A stretch of 64,000 bases of DNA from Sthenelais limicola. Taxonomy: Eukaryota; Annelida; Polychaeta; Phyllodocida; Sigalionidae. The notes under the pieces were generated by a model. The model was not told the origin of the DNA. It worked only from the letters and a program-made list of their open reading frames with translations, and searched no databases. A program made the translations under genes and the position numbers. The stretch spans positions 106,304,194 through 106,368,193 of the forward strand of contig OW804096.1 of the NCBI GenBank assembly GCA_942159475.1. The letters are read 5' to 3'. This document shows, in pieces, positions 32,953-42,553 of this stretch. Position 1 is the stretch's first letter, and every line of letters starts with the position of its first letter.

Positions 32953-35246
32953 CTTTCCTGCTGCCGACGTTCACTTTCCCGGACATATTCATCCAACGCC
33001 TTCAGGTGTTTAACCTTCCGTTGGCAATCGGCCACCATATGGCCTTCCTCTAAACAATAATAACAACGTATTGTTCGTGGAGGGCCTCTCCGGAAATTGG
33101 ATTTGTCTTCTCCCTTCCCCCCAGTAGTTGTCTTATCCGTTTTCCTATCTTCGCCTGTTCGTGGCTTCCCCTGCCATGCCCGGAACGCCTGCAGCTCAGC
33201 CGAGTCACCTCCTAGCGATCCACATGGTTTGCCAGCACCATGCTCCTCCTTCCGTTCGTTTCCATGGGAGAGGGGGATGTCTGCGGTGCCGATGGACATA
33301 ACCTTCGCAGCCATCCCAACTCCCCCACATACATCCCGGTATCGTGTCGCACAAGCCCCTGCAGTTACCACATTCTTTGGCTCCTGCAAGGCCACATATC
33401 GGGTCATTTCCGGATCTATTAACCCGGTCAGAAATACCCGCACCGCCAACACATGCAGCGTTGTATCCCATTTCCCAAACGCATGGAGCGCTTTCTCAGA
33501 GACCAATGTTGCGAAGCTAGCGGGGCACTGACCCGGCGTCTGTTTTAGTGCAAACAACGAGTCCCGGCGGGTATTCACCGATTTCTCCGATCGGTAATCA
33601 TTTTCCATAATTTTCAATAACTCCCGTACCGTATAGTTGCTTGCTTTTAGACCCGATGCGAACGGCATATGGCTACCCACCGCCGCCAGCAACTGGACCT
33701 TATAAGTCTCCGGATCCCAATTCATTGCGGCTGATACCGACGCGGTCCGTTTTTGATATTCCCTCCAATCCTGCTTCCCATCCCACTCAGGGAAGGTTAG
33801 CGGCTTCGGGTTCCGCATTGGTTTGGCTTCAGTGTGTTCTGGCACCACAAAGCCCTCCGGTTCATCATCCGGTTCATAGTCTGCGGCCGGATCCATCGAA
33901 CGCCGGTTCATTCGAATGGGCGTGTCCGCGACTATCGTGACCCGTTTCTCTTGTTTCGCCGGTTGATGGTCCTCCTCGCCACCGCACATAAGCCTAGCCG
34001 TATTAATGGCTTCTTGGAGTTCCGGGTCCCGTGACCTTTCCCGGGCTTGAGGCGGAGATCGAATTACTACATTCCGGGTTCCCCCCCTCCTGGCTTGGCC
34101 AAACTCCGGCAGCTCATGCATCAGCCTAACGTAGGAGGCGTCCGACAGGGCATCTGGCTTCGGTCGCATAGGTGTGCTCTGCACATACTCAGGAGCAGTC
34201 TCCACTCTTGCCTTTCCGAATTGCCTCAGGAGATCGGTCCTCACCGTATCTTCCCTAGCTTGAGCGTCACTGCGTTCTCTCTCCCTTTTTGTCCGCTCCG
34301 CATCCAACTCCTTATGCAGCCTAGTCATCTCATCCTCCTGTACTAACAACCGGTTCCGCAAAAATTCCTCTTCGTCTCTTGCCCTTGCTAGGTCCTCAGC
34401 TGTGGCCGCCGCCGCGCGCAGAGCTTCACGCCCGCGCCTGGCAGTGGCGCTGATATCTACATCCATACGCGCAGCTTGACGCCGCTGTAATCCCAGCAGA
34501 GCATCCATTTTCTCGACGGTCATCCGCCTATTGTTCCCTCTTGTCAGATCCATCTCCCATTCTTCACTTAATTTCGTCTGCATCCTATTCTCTTGTGCCA
34601 CATCTCCCTGTTCCGGTAAGTAACGGTTACGTTTTCGTACGCCCACCCGCCGCATCGGGCTATTACCTGGGGTCATCGGTTCCCATGGTTCAGAGGCCAC
34701 GGATTCGTTCAACGCCCTTCCGGCCGGAGCTGGCACCAGCGGGGAGTGACCCTCCAACCTGGCTCGAGCCGGAATCACTGGAGAGTCCCATGCATTTCCT
34801 TCCCTCCCCTCCTTCCTTCTTTCTTGAGGTCTTTCCACCCTTCTCGGGGGCGGCGGCAAAGGTGGGGCTGGTTCCAGAATGGGAAACTGTCCGACTTGTT
34901 GTACCTTCCGTTTCTGTTCCGGTTGTGGCTGGAATAAATCCGGTGGCGCTTCGGGACGATACGCCCGACCACCTTCAGACATACTCCAGTCACTTCCTGT
35001 CCCTAAATCTACCATTTCCGGCAGTCGTCTGCCTATCCTCTCCTCCGGGCGCCGTAGCGCGGTCCGTTGATCCTTTCCCTTAAACTCACCAACCTCGCTT
35101 CCAGGCGCATTATTCTCCGGATCCACCCTAGTAGGCGACAATTCTCGTTCCGGTTCAACCCTGAAATCGTCCCCGAATTGTAATAGCTGAACATGTTCAG
35201 CTAACCAGTCCGGTCTTGCGGCAACTGCGGCCACCCTATCGGCCAT
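32928..35246 (-). CDS. gag: Ty3/gypsy Gag with CCHC zinc knuckle
   Basis: 772-aa frame from a true ATG (35244-35246), 75 nt after the primer site. It forms the particle core and packages element RNA. The N-terminal half is long, charged and proline-rich, with a strong coiled-coil stretch (about residues 270-345, EALRAAAATAEDLARARDEE onward). A Ty3-type capsid region follows (about 500-650, containing PEWDGKQDWREYQ, PGQCPASF and DPEMTRYVALQEP). A single CCHC knuckle CYYCLEEGHMVADC is at 728-741, followed by a basic tail. It is larger than typical Ty3 Gag because of the N-terminal extension. It ends in TAG inside the frameshift hairpin. Confidence 0.9.
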   Translation of the reverse strand: MADRVAAVAARPDWLAEHVQLLQFGDDFRVEPERELSPTRVDPENNAPGSEVGEFKGKDQRTALRRPEERIGRRLPEMVDLGTGSDWSMSEGGRAYRPEAPPDLFQPQPEQKRKVQQVGQFPILEPAPPLPPPPRRVERPQERRKEGREGNAWDSPVIPARARLEGHSPLVPAPAGRALNESVASEPWEPMTPGNSPMRRVGVRKRNRYLPEQGDVAQENRMQTKLSEEWEMDLTRGNNRRMTVEKMDALLGLQRRQAARMDVDISATARRGREALRAAAATAEDLARARDEEEFLRNRLLVQEDEMTRLHKELDAERTKRERERSDAQAREDTVRTDLLRQFGKARVETAPEYVQSTPMRPKPDALSDASYVRLMHELPEFGQARRGGTRNVVIRSPPQARERSRDPELQEAINTARLMCGGEEDHQPAKQEKRVTIVADTPIRMNRRSMDPAADYEPDDEPEGFVVPEHTEAKPMRNPKPLTFPEWDGKQDWREYQKRTASVSAAMNWDPETYKVQLLAAVGSHMPFASGLKASNYTVRELLKIMENDYRSEKSVNTRRDSLFALKQTPGQCPASFATLVSEKALHAFGKWDTTLHVLAVRVFLTGLIDPEMTRYVALQEPKNVVTAGACATRYRDVCGGVGMAAKVMSIGTADIPLSHGNERKEEHGAGKPCGSLGGDSAELQAFRAWQGKPRTGEDRKTDKTTTGGKGEDKSNFRRGPPRTIRCYYCLEEGHMVADCQRKVKHLKALDEYVRESERRQQERGNSPGPS

Positions 35247-35320
35247 TGGGGGGTCCCAGCGCTAGGATCCCCCTCCGATAGGCGCGTCTCTTTCCTCCTG
35301 GCCAACTAGCGGACCGCTTG

Positions 35321-35332
35321 GTCACGGCACCA
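35321..35332 (-). other. Primer-binding site, tRNA-His type
   Basis: Three bases after the 5' LTR the minus strand reads TGGTGCCGTGAC, complementary to the conserved 3' end of eukaryotic tRNA-His (GTCACGGCACCA). Matching stops after 12 nt. Confidence 0.8.
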
Positions 35333-35335
35333 AAT

Positions 35336-35747
35336 TGTAGTGTCTCGCTATTTCCCCGTACCCTAGTGGCTATGGAACTAGTGCAAATAACAACACAACC
35401 AGGTTCTAACGGTCCTCGCCAGCCAAGTCCTTTATTATACCAAACACACCTGCCGCGGTTGGAGCTCGGAGAGCCTATGCCAACCCTTACAACTTGTGGC
35501 AGTAAGATATATGAATGACAAGCATCTCAATAGTAAAAGGTGTTTATAAGGACATACAGAACAGCATAAGAGCAAATCATAAAAATAAGTTATAAATGCG
35601 TATCAATAAGTAATTACGACCTCTGTCGGAACATAATAGAACTACAGCCCCTGGCCTCTCGTCCGGAGCCTAACGGGAGAGCATCCGGAACCCCGGAACA
35701 TGGTACCGGACAGAGTCAGAACCAGCCTGACTCTCGCCGGCACCACA
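35336..35747 (-). repeat. 5' LTR of the Ty3/gypsy element
   Basis: 412 bp, identical by eye to the 3' LTR, followed on the minus strand by the primer site. AAAC at 35748-35751 matches AAAC at 24106-24109. Confidence 0.95.
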
Positions 35748-35792
35748 AAACATTGATTAAATGGCGGATAAATGATTATATTAATTTTAAAT

Positions 35793-35807
35793 ACAATACT
35801 TGATATT
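35793..35807 (+). repeat. 15-bp target-site duplication, 3' side of the full-length LINE
   Basis: ACAATACTTGATATT here recurs at 45804-45818. The two copies bracket the LINE: here directly after its short A/T-rich tail, there directly before its 5' end. Confidence 0.9.
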
Positions 35808-38800
35808 TTTTGTTTTTAACAACATCTTTATTCAACGTATCCTGCCATCTCGGCCATACAAATCTAAACATTTTATAACATTTAATAAAAACAATATAGT
35901 TGGAAGACAATTGATTTAAGATCAAGATCCTACGTGGTTTGCATAATACAGTTTGTACTAAGGTGAATATATAGTGTCGCCACCTGGCTTCAGTTAGTTT
36001 CGACTATTACCTCCTTTAACTCCTACATTAGACATCCATAGGTCCACCTGGTGGATTTCTGAAGAACTACAAAGGTTGATCGGGGGGGGGGGGGGGTAGT
36101 ATTAGACTCGAGAAAAAACCTAGGATTCAGCCTTTTCAGACGGTTCCCAGGGAATTTTATACCCTATATGCTGTGATCTTATATTATCAAGATACTGGGG
36201 GGAGATGTCCTCCTTCACTCTTCTCCAAGGGAGAGTCTTATTATTTTTTTTAGGATGAAGATACAAAGATTTTATGGTTATATTCATTCTTGAATTGAGC
36301 TCGTTCATTAAGTGATTAAAGGAAAGGTCATTGTTATAGAACAGTTTCTGTCTATGTACGAAAGATTTCGTATGTATCAACAACCAGTTTATCACTTTGG
36401 AGTTATCATTCTCCTCGGCTATACCAAAGATTATTTGTACAGGGTCGATGACTATCCTGTTACCATTTTTTCTAATAATATCTCTATCATCTTTTCTTTT
36501 GTTTAAATAGCCAATGTCATAGATCCATTCTAGTAGGCTTTTCCATAAGTTCTTGGCATTTTGACAATTTATCAAAAAGTGACCTACATCATCCACTCTT
36601 ACCTTACAATAACTACATTGTTTATTTTTTCTTATAGTTATGTTTTTCAAATATTCATTGCACGGTATAGCCATGTGCAAGATCTTATATTGAAGGGACT
36701 GTAATCTTGTTTCATTTGTGACCAGATATATTCTTTCGAATATGTTCCTCCAATCTACTTCCTCAAACTCTTTATCAGACATATTCAATATTTTTTGCCA
36801 CCTGTCAAACGTAGCCCTATTCAGTTTTTTTTTACTTACTAAGGCATGGTACACCATTTTTGAAGAACAACTTAGAATATTAATTTTTTGATCTGCGATC
36901 TCGATTAATATTTTCCCCTCATCAGGGGTGTCATAAGCGCTCCTCATGAGAATAACCCACTCTCTTGGGATGGCTCTTGCCAATTCTATTCTCTCACAAA
37001 AGGAAGTTTTGATTTTATACAATTCTTTCAGTTGTTTGGTGGACATGATTCTTCCCTGTTCATCCAGGATGTCCCCTATAACATTGACTCCCTGCTGTTT
37101 CCAGTGAGGCCACTCTACCATCTTATTTTTTATCTTAATGTTTCTATTCGACCACAAGCGCTCTCTCTTTATTTGCTCGGGACCTTCTGGGTCTTTGCTA
37201 TAAAAATACCTATTCCATATAAGGAATATCTCTTTATAAAACTCGTTGATATAGAACTTGGGTTTATATCTAGTAAGGAAAATATCCTCTATATTACTCT
37301 TTAATATTTCTTCTAAGACAGAGAACCAGGAAGAATTCTTACCCAGTAACATCCTCTGGACCCATTTAATTCTATTTACCTCGTAAATGTCTTCAACGAG
37401 ACAAAGATTCATGCCTCCCATACTCGTTGTTTGTGTAAGGAAGGGTGCGGAAACATGATGATATTTGTTGTTCCACACGAAATCAATAATGATCTTATCG
37501 ATTTTTTTCCTTAATATTTTGTCTATCGTGATACAGGACATAACATGTTGTAAGATAGGAGACAAAAAAACATTTGCCACCACCACCCTGCCCTTGAGGG
37601 TGAGAAACCTATTCCTCCAGTCGTGGATGACTGACATGATTTTTTCTACCAATATTTCACCATTTATTTTAGACATTAGCTTTTCGTTTCTGGGGCAGAT
37701 TAAAGTGACACCCAGTACATTAAGTCTATTGCTCCATTTAACATCGAGAAGGGATTCTTTGGTAATCAGTGCATCACCAATTTTACAACCATTCGACTTA
37801 CCAGGATTTAACGACAGACCTGAAGCCTCCTCAAATCGCTTGAGTATAACAAAGGCGTTCTCTAAAGACTCTTCATTTTTTACCAGCAACGTGGTGTCAT
37901 CAGCGAACTGTACAATTTTTTCTTGATGTTGTAGGACATCAAAACCTTTAATATTATTATCATCTCTGATATTTTGGGCTAGTTTTTCGACCACTATTGT
38001 GAAGAGGATGGAAGAAACAGGATCTCCCTGCTTCATCCCCCTCTCCACCTCAAACCAATTAGACGAATGGCCGTTATTACAAAACACAGCTTTCGAGTTA
38101 TTCATCAGAGTGGTTATACAATGTATGAAATCTTCATTTATATTGTGATCTCTAAGAGCTAGTTTTAAGAAGTCCCAGCCGACCGAGTCGTATGCCTTGG
38201 AAAAATCCAAAGACACGACAAGGCCGTTCTGGTTCCTCAGCTCCAGCATGGAAATTATATCGTCGATTTCTTACTGCGGTGCCAATATATCTTCCTTTAA
38301 CGAAGCCATATTGGTCCTCTTTAATTATTCTTGGCAAAAAGGTTGCTAGTCTAGCTGCTAGAATCTTTGATATAAGCTTGTAATCGACATTTAACAATGT
38401 GATAGGGCACCAATTTTTTATGTATTCTAAATCATTATTCTTTTTGGGTATGATGCTTATCAGACCCCTTCTTTGTTCTTCGGTCATAATACCTTCATTA
38501 AAACAATTTATCATCATGTTAATAAACATATTCTTAATGAGATACCAGAAAAATTTATAAAATTCCACAGTAAAACCGTCTGAACCCGGGGATTTACCCC
38601 CTTTCATTTCATGGAGGATTTTGCTTGCTTCTTCTGTACTGAAAGGGCGAGACAAAAATTCATTATCTTCTTCATCCAGTCTGTTTGTATTTTCAGAATT
38701 CAGAAAAAGGGTAGCAGAATCGCCTCTGCCCGGCTTCACTTTGTAGAGAGAAGAATAAAAACTCTCCCCCTCTTCTAAAATTTGTTTTTTGTCTGAGCTG

Positions 38801-38928
38801 ATTTTGCCCCCAATTTTCAGTTGGGATATAACTTTCTTCGAAGAATTATACTTCTCTAAAGAGCAGAAAAACTTAGTAGGCTTCTCCCCATCCACAGCCC
38901 ATCTAGCTCTGGATCTGAGGATTGCACC

Positions 38929-38941
38929 TTCCGCTTTCTTT
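38929..38941 (+). repeat. 13-bp target duplication, 3' side of the inserted LINE
   Basis: TTCCGCTTTCTTT here recurs at 40951-40963. The poly(A) of the inserted LINE lies directly next to this copy, as expected for target-primed reverse transcription. Confidence 0.9.
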
Positions 38942-40950
38942 TTTTTTTTTTTTTTTTTTTTTTGTGTAAAAATAACTTTTATTCAAGGTACCTGCCCTCG
39001 AGGCTCATACAAAACTATCGCTCTCGCGTACACTTAACCAATTTTGAAGAACTACTTTCCACTTTTAACTGGAAGATTTGCAATAAAACTTTACTTATAT
39101 CTAAGAACTTTCGACAACTGACGACTACCTTAATTTACAAGGATACAAGACTAAGATGGTCCAACCTGCTTTCTATCGTTTACATATTTTCCAGGATGGC
39201 ATAAACGGCCTTCATATACCTGTCGACCTTGTCGACCCATCTACGACTAGAAATGGTAAAAGCTGCATTGTAGCTTATAGCTCTATACCTGACTCTGACC
39301 TCGCTTAAGAAGGCTTTAACACATAAAGAGTTATTATAAAATAACCTCTGCCGATTGATGTAATTTTTGGCCATTAACAGGAACCAGTTTAAGAACAAAT
39401 TATATCGGCTTTTGCCCAAGTACCCTAGCAGAATACTGCAATCGTTTACACCGAAGTAAAAGACATCTCTAAGGACATGGCTCTGTCTAAAAAGATCAGC
39501 TAAGTAATCCCAAAAGACCTTTACCGCTGGACAGTAAATGAAATAATGGCGCAAATCATCCTCCTCAATACAATAATTACAAACAGGTTCATTTTTTATA
39601 GAAATGTTTTTCAAGTAACGATTACAGCATATAGTCCTGTGAATGACTCGGTACTGCAAGGATTGTAGCCTCGGTTCAGTACTTGCAATGAAAGGAATCT
39701 TAAAGATGGACACCAGAATATCCTTTTCAGGATCTACAAATCTTTCATCAAGGACCGGATCCCACGCCCTCAGCTTGTCATAGTCTGGGGGGTCTCTTTT
39801 GACCAACTCTCGGACAATTTCTTTACTTGAACAATTGTAGATGTTGAACTCCTTATTGTCTATCCTAAAGGCTTTAAACTTCAAAGTTTGATCTTGAGGC
39901 TCCATTCCCCTTACCCACACCAGCCAATCCCTTGGAATGGCATCGCACATATGAATAACATCAAGAAAAGTACACGGCACATTGTAGGATCTACTAATTT
40001 CGTGGCATGACATGACCTCACCATTTGGACTGAGAATATCTCTGATGCGGACAATCCCCGCATTTTCCCATGCTATCTGATTCAACCTTTTTTTCCCAAT
40101 TTTGATTAAGTTGTTATCATTAAGAAGTTCGTTGAGCACATCTTCTCCCGTGGTTGGGGTCTTCTTATAATACAGTTTTGACCAAATGTCGAACATATCT
40201 TTATAGAACTCGTCGAAGTGATTTCTTCGTCTATCCCTTCCCAAGAACAATCTTGTTATGTCTGTATCATGGAAAGCCTCCAAGATTTTAACCCATTTAG
40301 AATTTGGTCTATTCAAGGCTCTCTTAATCCACATTATCCTATTTGACAAAATGATTTCCTTAATACATCTTAAGTTGAGACCTCCGTCCGGGATATCTTG
40401 TTTGAGGAATTTCATGCCTATCTTAACCTTTCTCGAGCCGCAAATAATTTTTTTGGTGACTTTTTCGATCTCTTTTTCCATATGGACATCTAGCTTTATA
40501 CATCCTAAGATATACTGAACTTTAGGGAGGACTAAGGAATTATTAACGATCACCTTACCTTTTATGGAAAGATGTCTATTGGTCCACGACCCTACCATAC
40601 CATTCATTTTCTTAATTAACACTTCAAGATTCACCTTGTTTACATCGATGTTACATTTAGGATTTACAATCTTCACTCCCAGGATTTCTATTACATTATC
40701 CCATGCAATGTTTTTGGCTTTCGGGCCTATGAAACTCATATTACTCACATTGATTCCACATGTCTTCTTTGCATGGAGTTTTAGACCTGAGGCTCTGTCG
40801 AACCTATCTAGTATACCCATTACCGTATCTAACGATTTCTCGTTTTGGAGGAGGAAAGTAGTATCGTCGGCATATTGTACGATGCAATTTTTAAAACCAG
40901 CCAGGTCTATACCTTCGATTTCTTGCGTTTGTCTTATCTTACTCGCCAGA
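38942..40950 (-). mobile_element. 5'-truncated LINE inserted into ORF2 of the larger LINE
   Basis: 2009 bp flanked by the 13-bp duplication TTCCGCTTTCTTT and ending, on the minus strand, in about 22 A's (38942-38963). An open frame from 40949 to 39180 starts within RT (LASKIRQTQEIEG, then QYADDTTFLLQNEK) and runs to the C-terminal CNYCIEEDDLRHYFIYC motif. It is a Tx1/L1-like relative but clearly a different subfamily from its host element. No stop interrupts its 590 codons, so this insertion is young. The 3' UTR contains an AATAAAAGTT-type signal close to the A tract. Confidence 0.9.
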
Positions 40951-40963
40951 TTCCGCTTTCTTT
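40951..40963 (+). repeat. 13-bp target duplication, 5' side of the inserted LINE
   Basis: TTCCGCTTTCTTT, identical to 38929-38941. On the minus strand it encodes the KKAE of the interrupted ORF2. Confidence 0.9.
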
Positions 40964-41565
40964 AACTCTAATTCTCTCAAGTCATTAACAATGCTTACTT
41001 TTTCTAATAATTCGTCATCACACAAACTTTGTTTGTTTTCTAAGAATTTTAAACGTTCAGTAAACACTTCGTTTTTACATTTTCTTGCTTTCGCAATGTT
41101 GACACTAATTCTTATTGCCAATTCTCTAGTTTTTAATTTAAAGAACTCCCAAATAAGTTTGTCAGATAGCTTCAAAGTAGATACATCTTTCACGATTTGT
41201 TCCACTCCTTCTACAAAGGCTTCTTCATTCAATAGCTGTGCATTGAACTTCCAATAACCTTTGCCTCGTTGAGGGAGGTCTAACATTACTGTAATCAACA
41301 ATTCCTTATGGTCAGTTAAGACTTTGGTATATACCTCATGCTTTTTAACTCTGGAATTCAAATTCTCAGTGATGAACAAATAATCGAGTCTTGATTCTTG
41401 TGTAGTTCTGCTCCAGGTTGTATGGGGCAACCATCCACAATTTTTCTCTCTAATTGCGATTATGTTGTAAAGGTCTATAGTCGATGTAAACTCTTTAAGT
41501 GTTTTACTCGCTTTAGAGTCAGGTTTAAAGGTTAAATCGGAGTTAAAATCGCCTGCCACGATTAA

Positions 41566-42054
41566 CCCATTGGGGACGGGAGGCTGCCTGGAGGCAGCCT
41601 TTTCAATTGGCCTGGAGGACGGGATGCTGCCTGCAGGCAGCCTGCAATAAGTGGCCTGGAGGACGGGAGGCTGCCTGCAGGCAGCCATTTTTCATATAAA
41701 TTATGTATATTAAGGTATGTTGTCATGGAGACAATAATGATGACGTCATAACTAACATACGTAAATGCTGGAAAGTGAATTTGCAGCAAGGTTGCCACCA
41801 TATTGCACCCAATTAAGACCCATTATTTTAATTATTGAAGACCAAATTCTAGAAATTATGAAAAAATATGATCAATAACTGTTTACACCTATTAAACGAT
41901 GGACATATGACACATATTATTTGAAGAAAATATTCTTAAAGTGTTTTTAAACCCTAAACCTGATGTTAAACACCCGTCCTGAAGCCCAAAAAGGGGGAAA
42001 AGGGCCCCCATCAGCCAGGCAAATTATCTGTAAACTGCCCCCGTCCTCAATGGG
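41566..42054. mobile_element. 489-bp piggyBac-like MITE inserted at TTAA in LINE ORF2
   Basis: Inverted ends CCCATTGGGGACGGG (41566-41580) and the complement of CCCATTGAGGACGGG (42040-42054) differ at one position. TTAA flanks both sides (41562-41565 and 42055-42058). TTAA duplication with CCC-starting ends is the piggyBac signature. The left subterminal region has three copies, about 43 bp apart, of a GGACGGG...GCTGCCTGCAGGCAGCC block that contains a palindrome and repeats the GGACGGG of the terminus. No ORF belongs to it. Excision restores the LINE reading frame exactly. Confidence 0.9.
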
Positions 42055-42553
42055 TTAAGTTATCGAAGGGGAGCTCTTCCAATTTTCCTTTGATGGTTTC
42101 TAGGAACGCTGACTGTTCTTTGGGGTGATCCGCAGTAGGTGCATAAACATTTAATATACACGTTATTACATCTTTGATTTTCAAACGGATATATACCCAT
42201 CTACCTTTCGGATCTGATGCCGAATCTATTACATATTCCTTTAGGTCACTAGAATACATAATCATGACCCCCTTAGAAGAAGATGAGCCATGTGCATACA
42301 CAATTTTGCCTCGCCATTGGAGGTTCCATATTTTTTCTTGGTACTCTACAGAATGTGTTTCCTGTAGAGATATTACCACTCTTTTAAAATCATAATAGCT
42401 ACTAAAAATAAATTTTCTTTTCTTAGGGTCATTTAACCCATTCACATTATTCGAGATTATGGTCACACTTGCTTCCTCATCTTGTTTAGGCTCCATTGTA
42501 CAGTTTTTAGGCTGACAGGTGTCCTATTCCTCGCTTTTACTTTAAATAAAGGG

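Larger units (their letters stand above)
24110..35747 (-). mobile_element. Complete 11.6-kb Ty3/gypsy LTR retrotransposon with a third ORF
   Basis: Two 412-bp LTRs (24110-24521 and 35336-35747) that read as identical by eye bracket, on the minus strand, a primer site, gag, pol, a third ORF, a 22-bp tandem repeat and a polypurine tract. The LTRs begin TG and end CA in both orientations. AAAC flanks both sides (24106-24109 and 35748-35751), a 4-bp target duplication. The pol order protease-RT-RNase H-integrase is that of Ty3/gypsy. All three large frames are open over their full length and LTR divergence is nil to my reading, so the insertion is very recent. At 11.6 kb it is longer than most members because of the extra ORF. 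Confidence 0.95.
36120..42496 (-). pseudogene. LINE ORF2: APE endonuclease and reverse transcriptase, split by a MITE and a second LINE
   Basis: Starts at ATG 42494-42496. Segment 1 (42496-42055) has NVNGLN and LQETHS of the apurinic-type endonuclease. Segment 2 (41561-40951) continues IVAGDFNSD, SRLDYLFIT and LTDHKELL, the catalytic Asp/Asn and His regions, ending ELELKKAE. Segment 3 (from about 38941) resumes GAILRSRARW. RT motifs follow: GKSPGSDGFT, LVVSLDFSKAYDSVGW (first Asp), RGMKQGDPVSS, VQFADDTTLL (Asp pair), and a late CSYCKVRVDDVGHFLINC zinc-like motif. Removing each insertion with one target copy (493 and 2022 bp) restores phase. A frame change at about 38262-38275, consistent with loss of 2 nt, is the only other lesion I see. 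It would nick DNA and copy the element RNA if intact. Confidence 0.9.

Noticed and set aside
38942..40963. First reading as an internal deletion in one LINE followed by a second, separately truncated LINE
   Set aside because: The shared 13-bp TTCCGCTTTCTTT at both junctions and the poly(A) show a nested insertion; removing it restores ORF2 phase.
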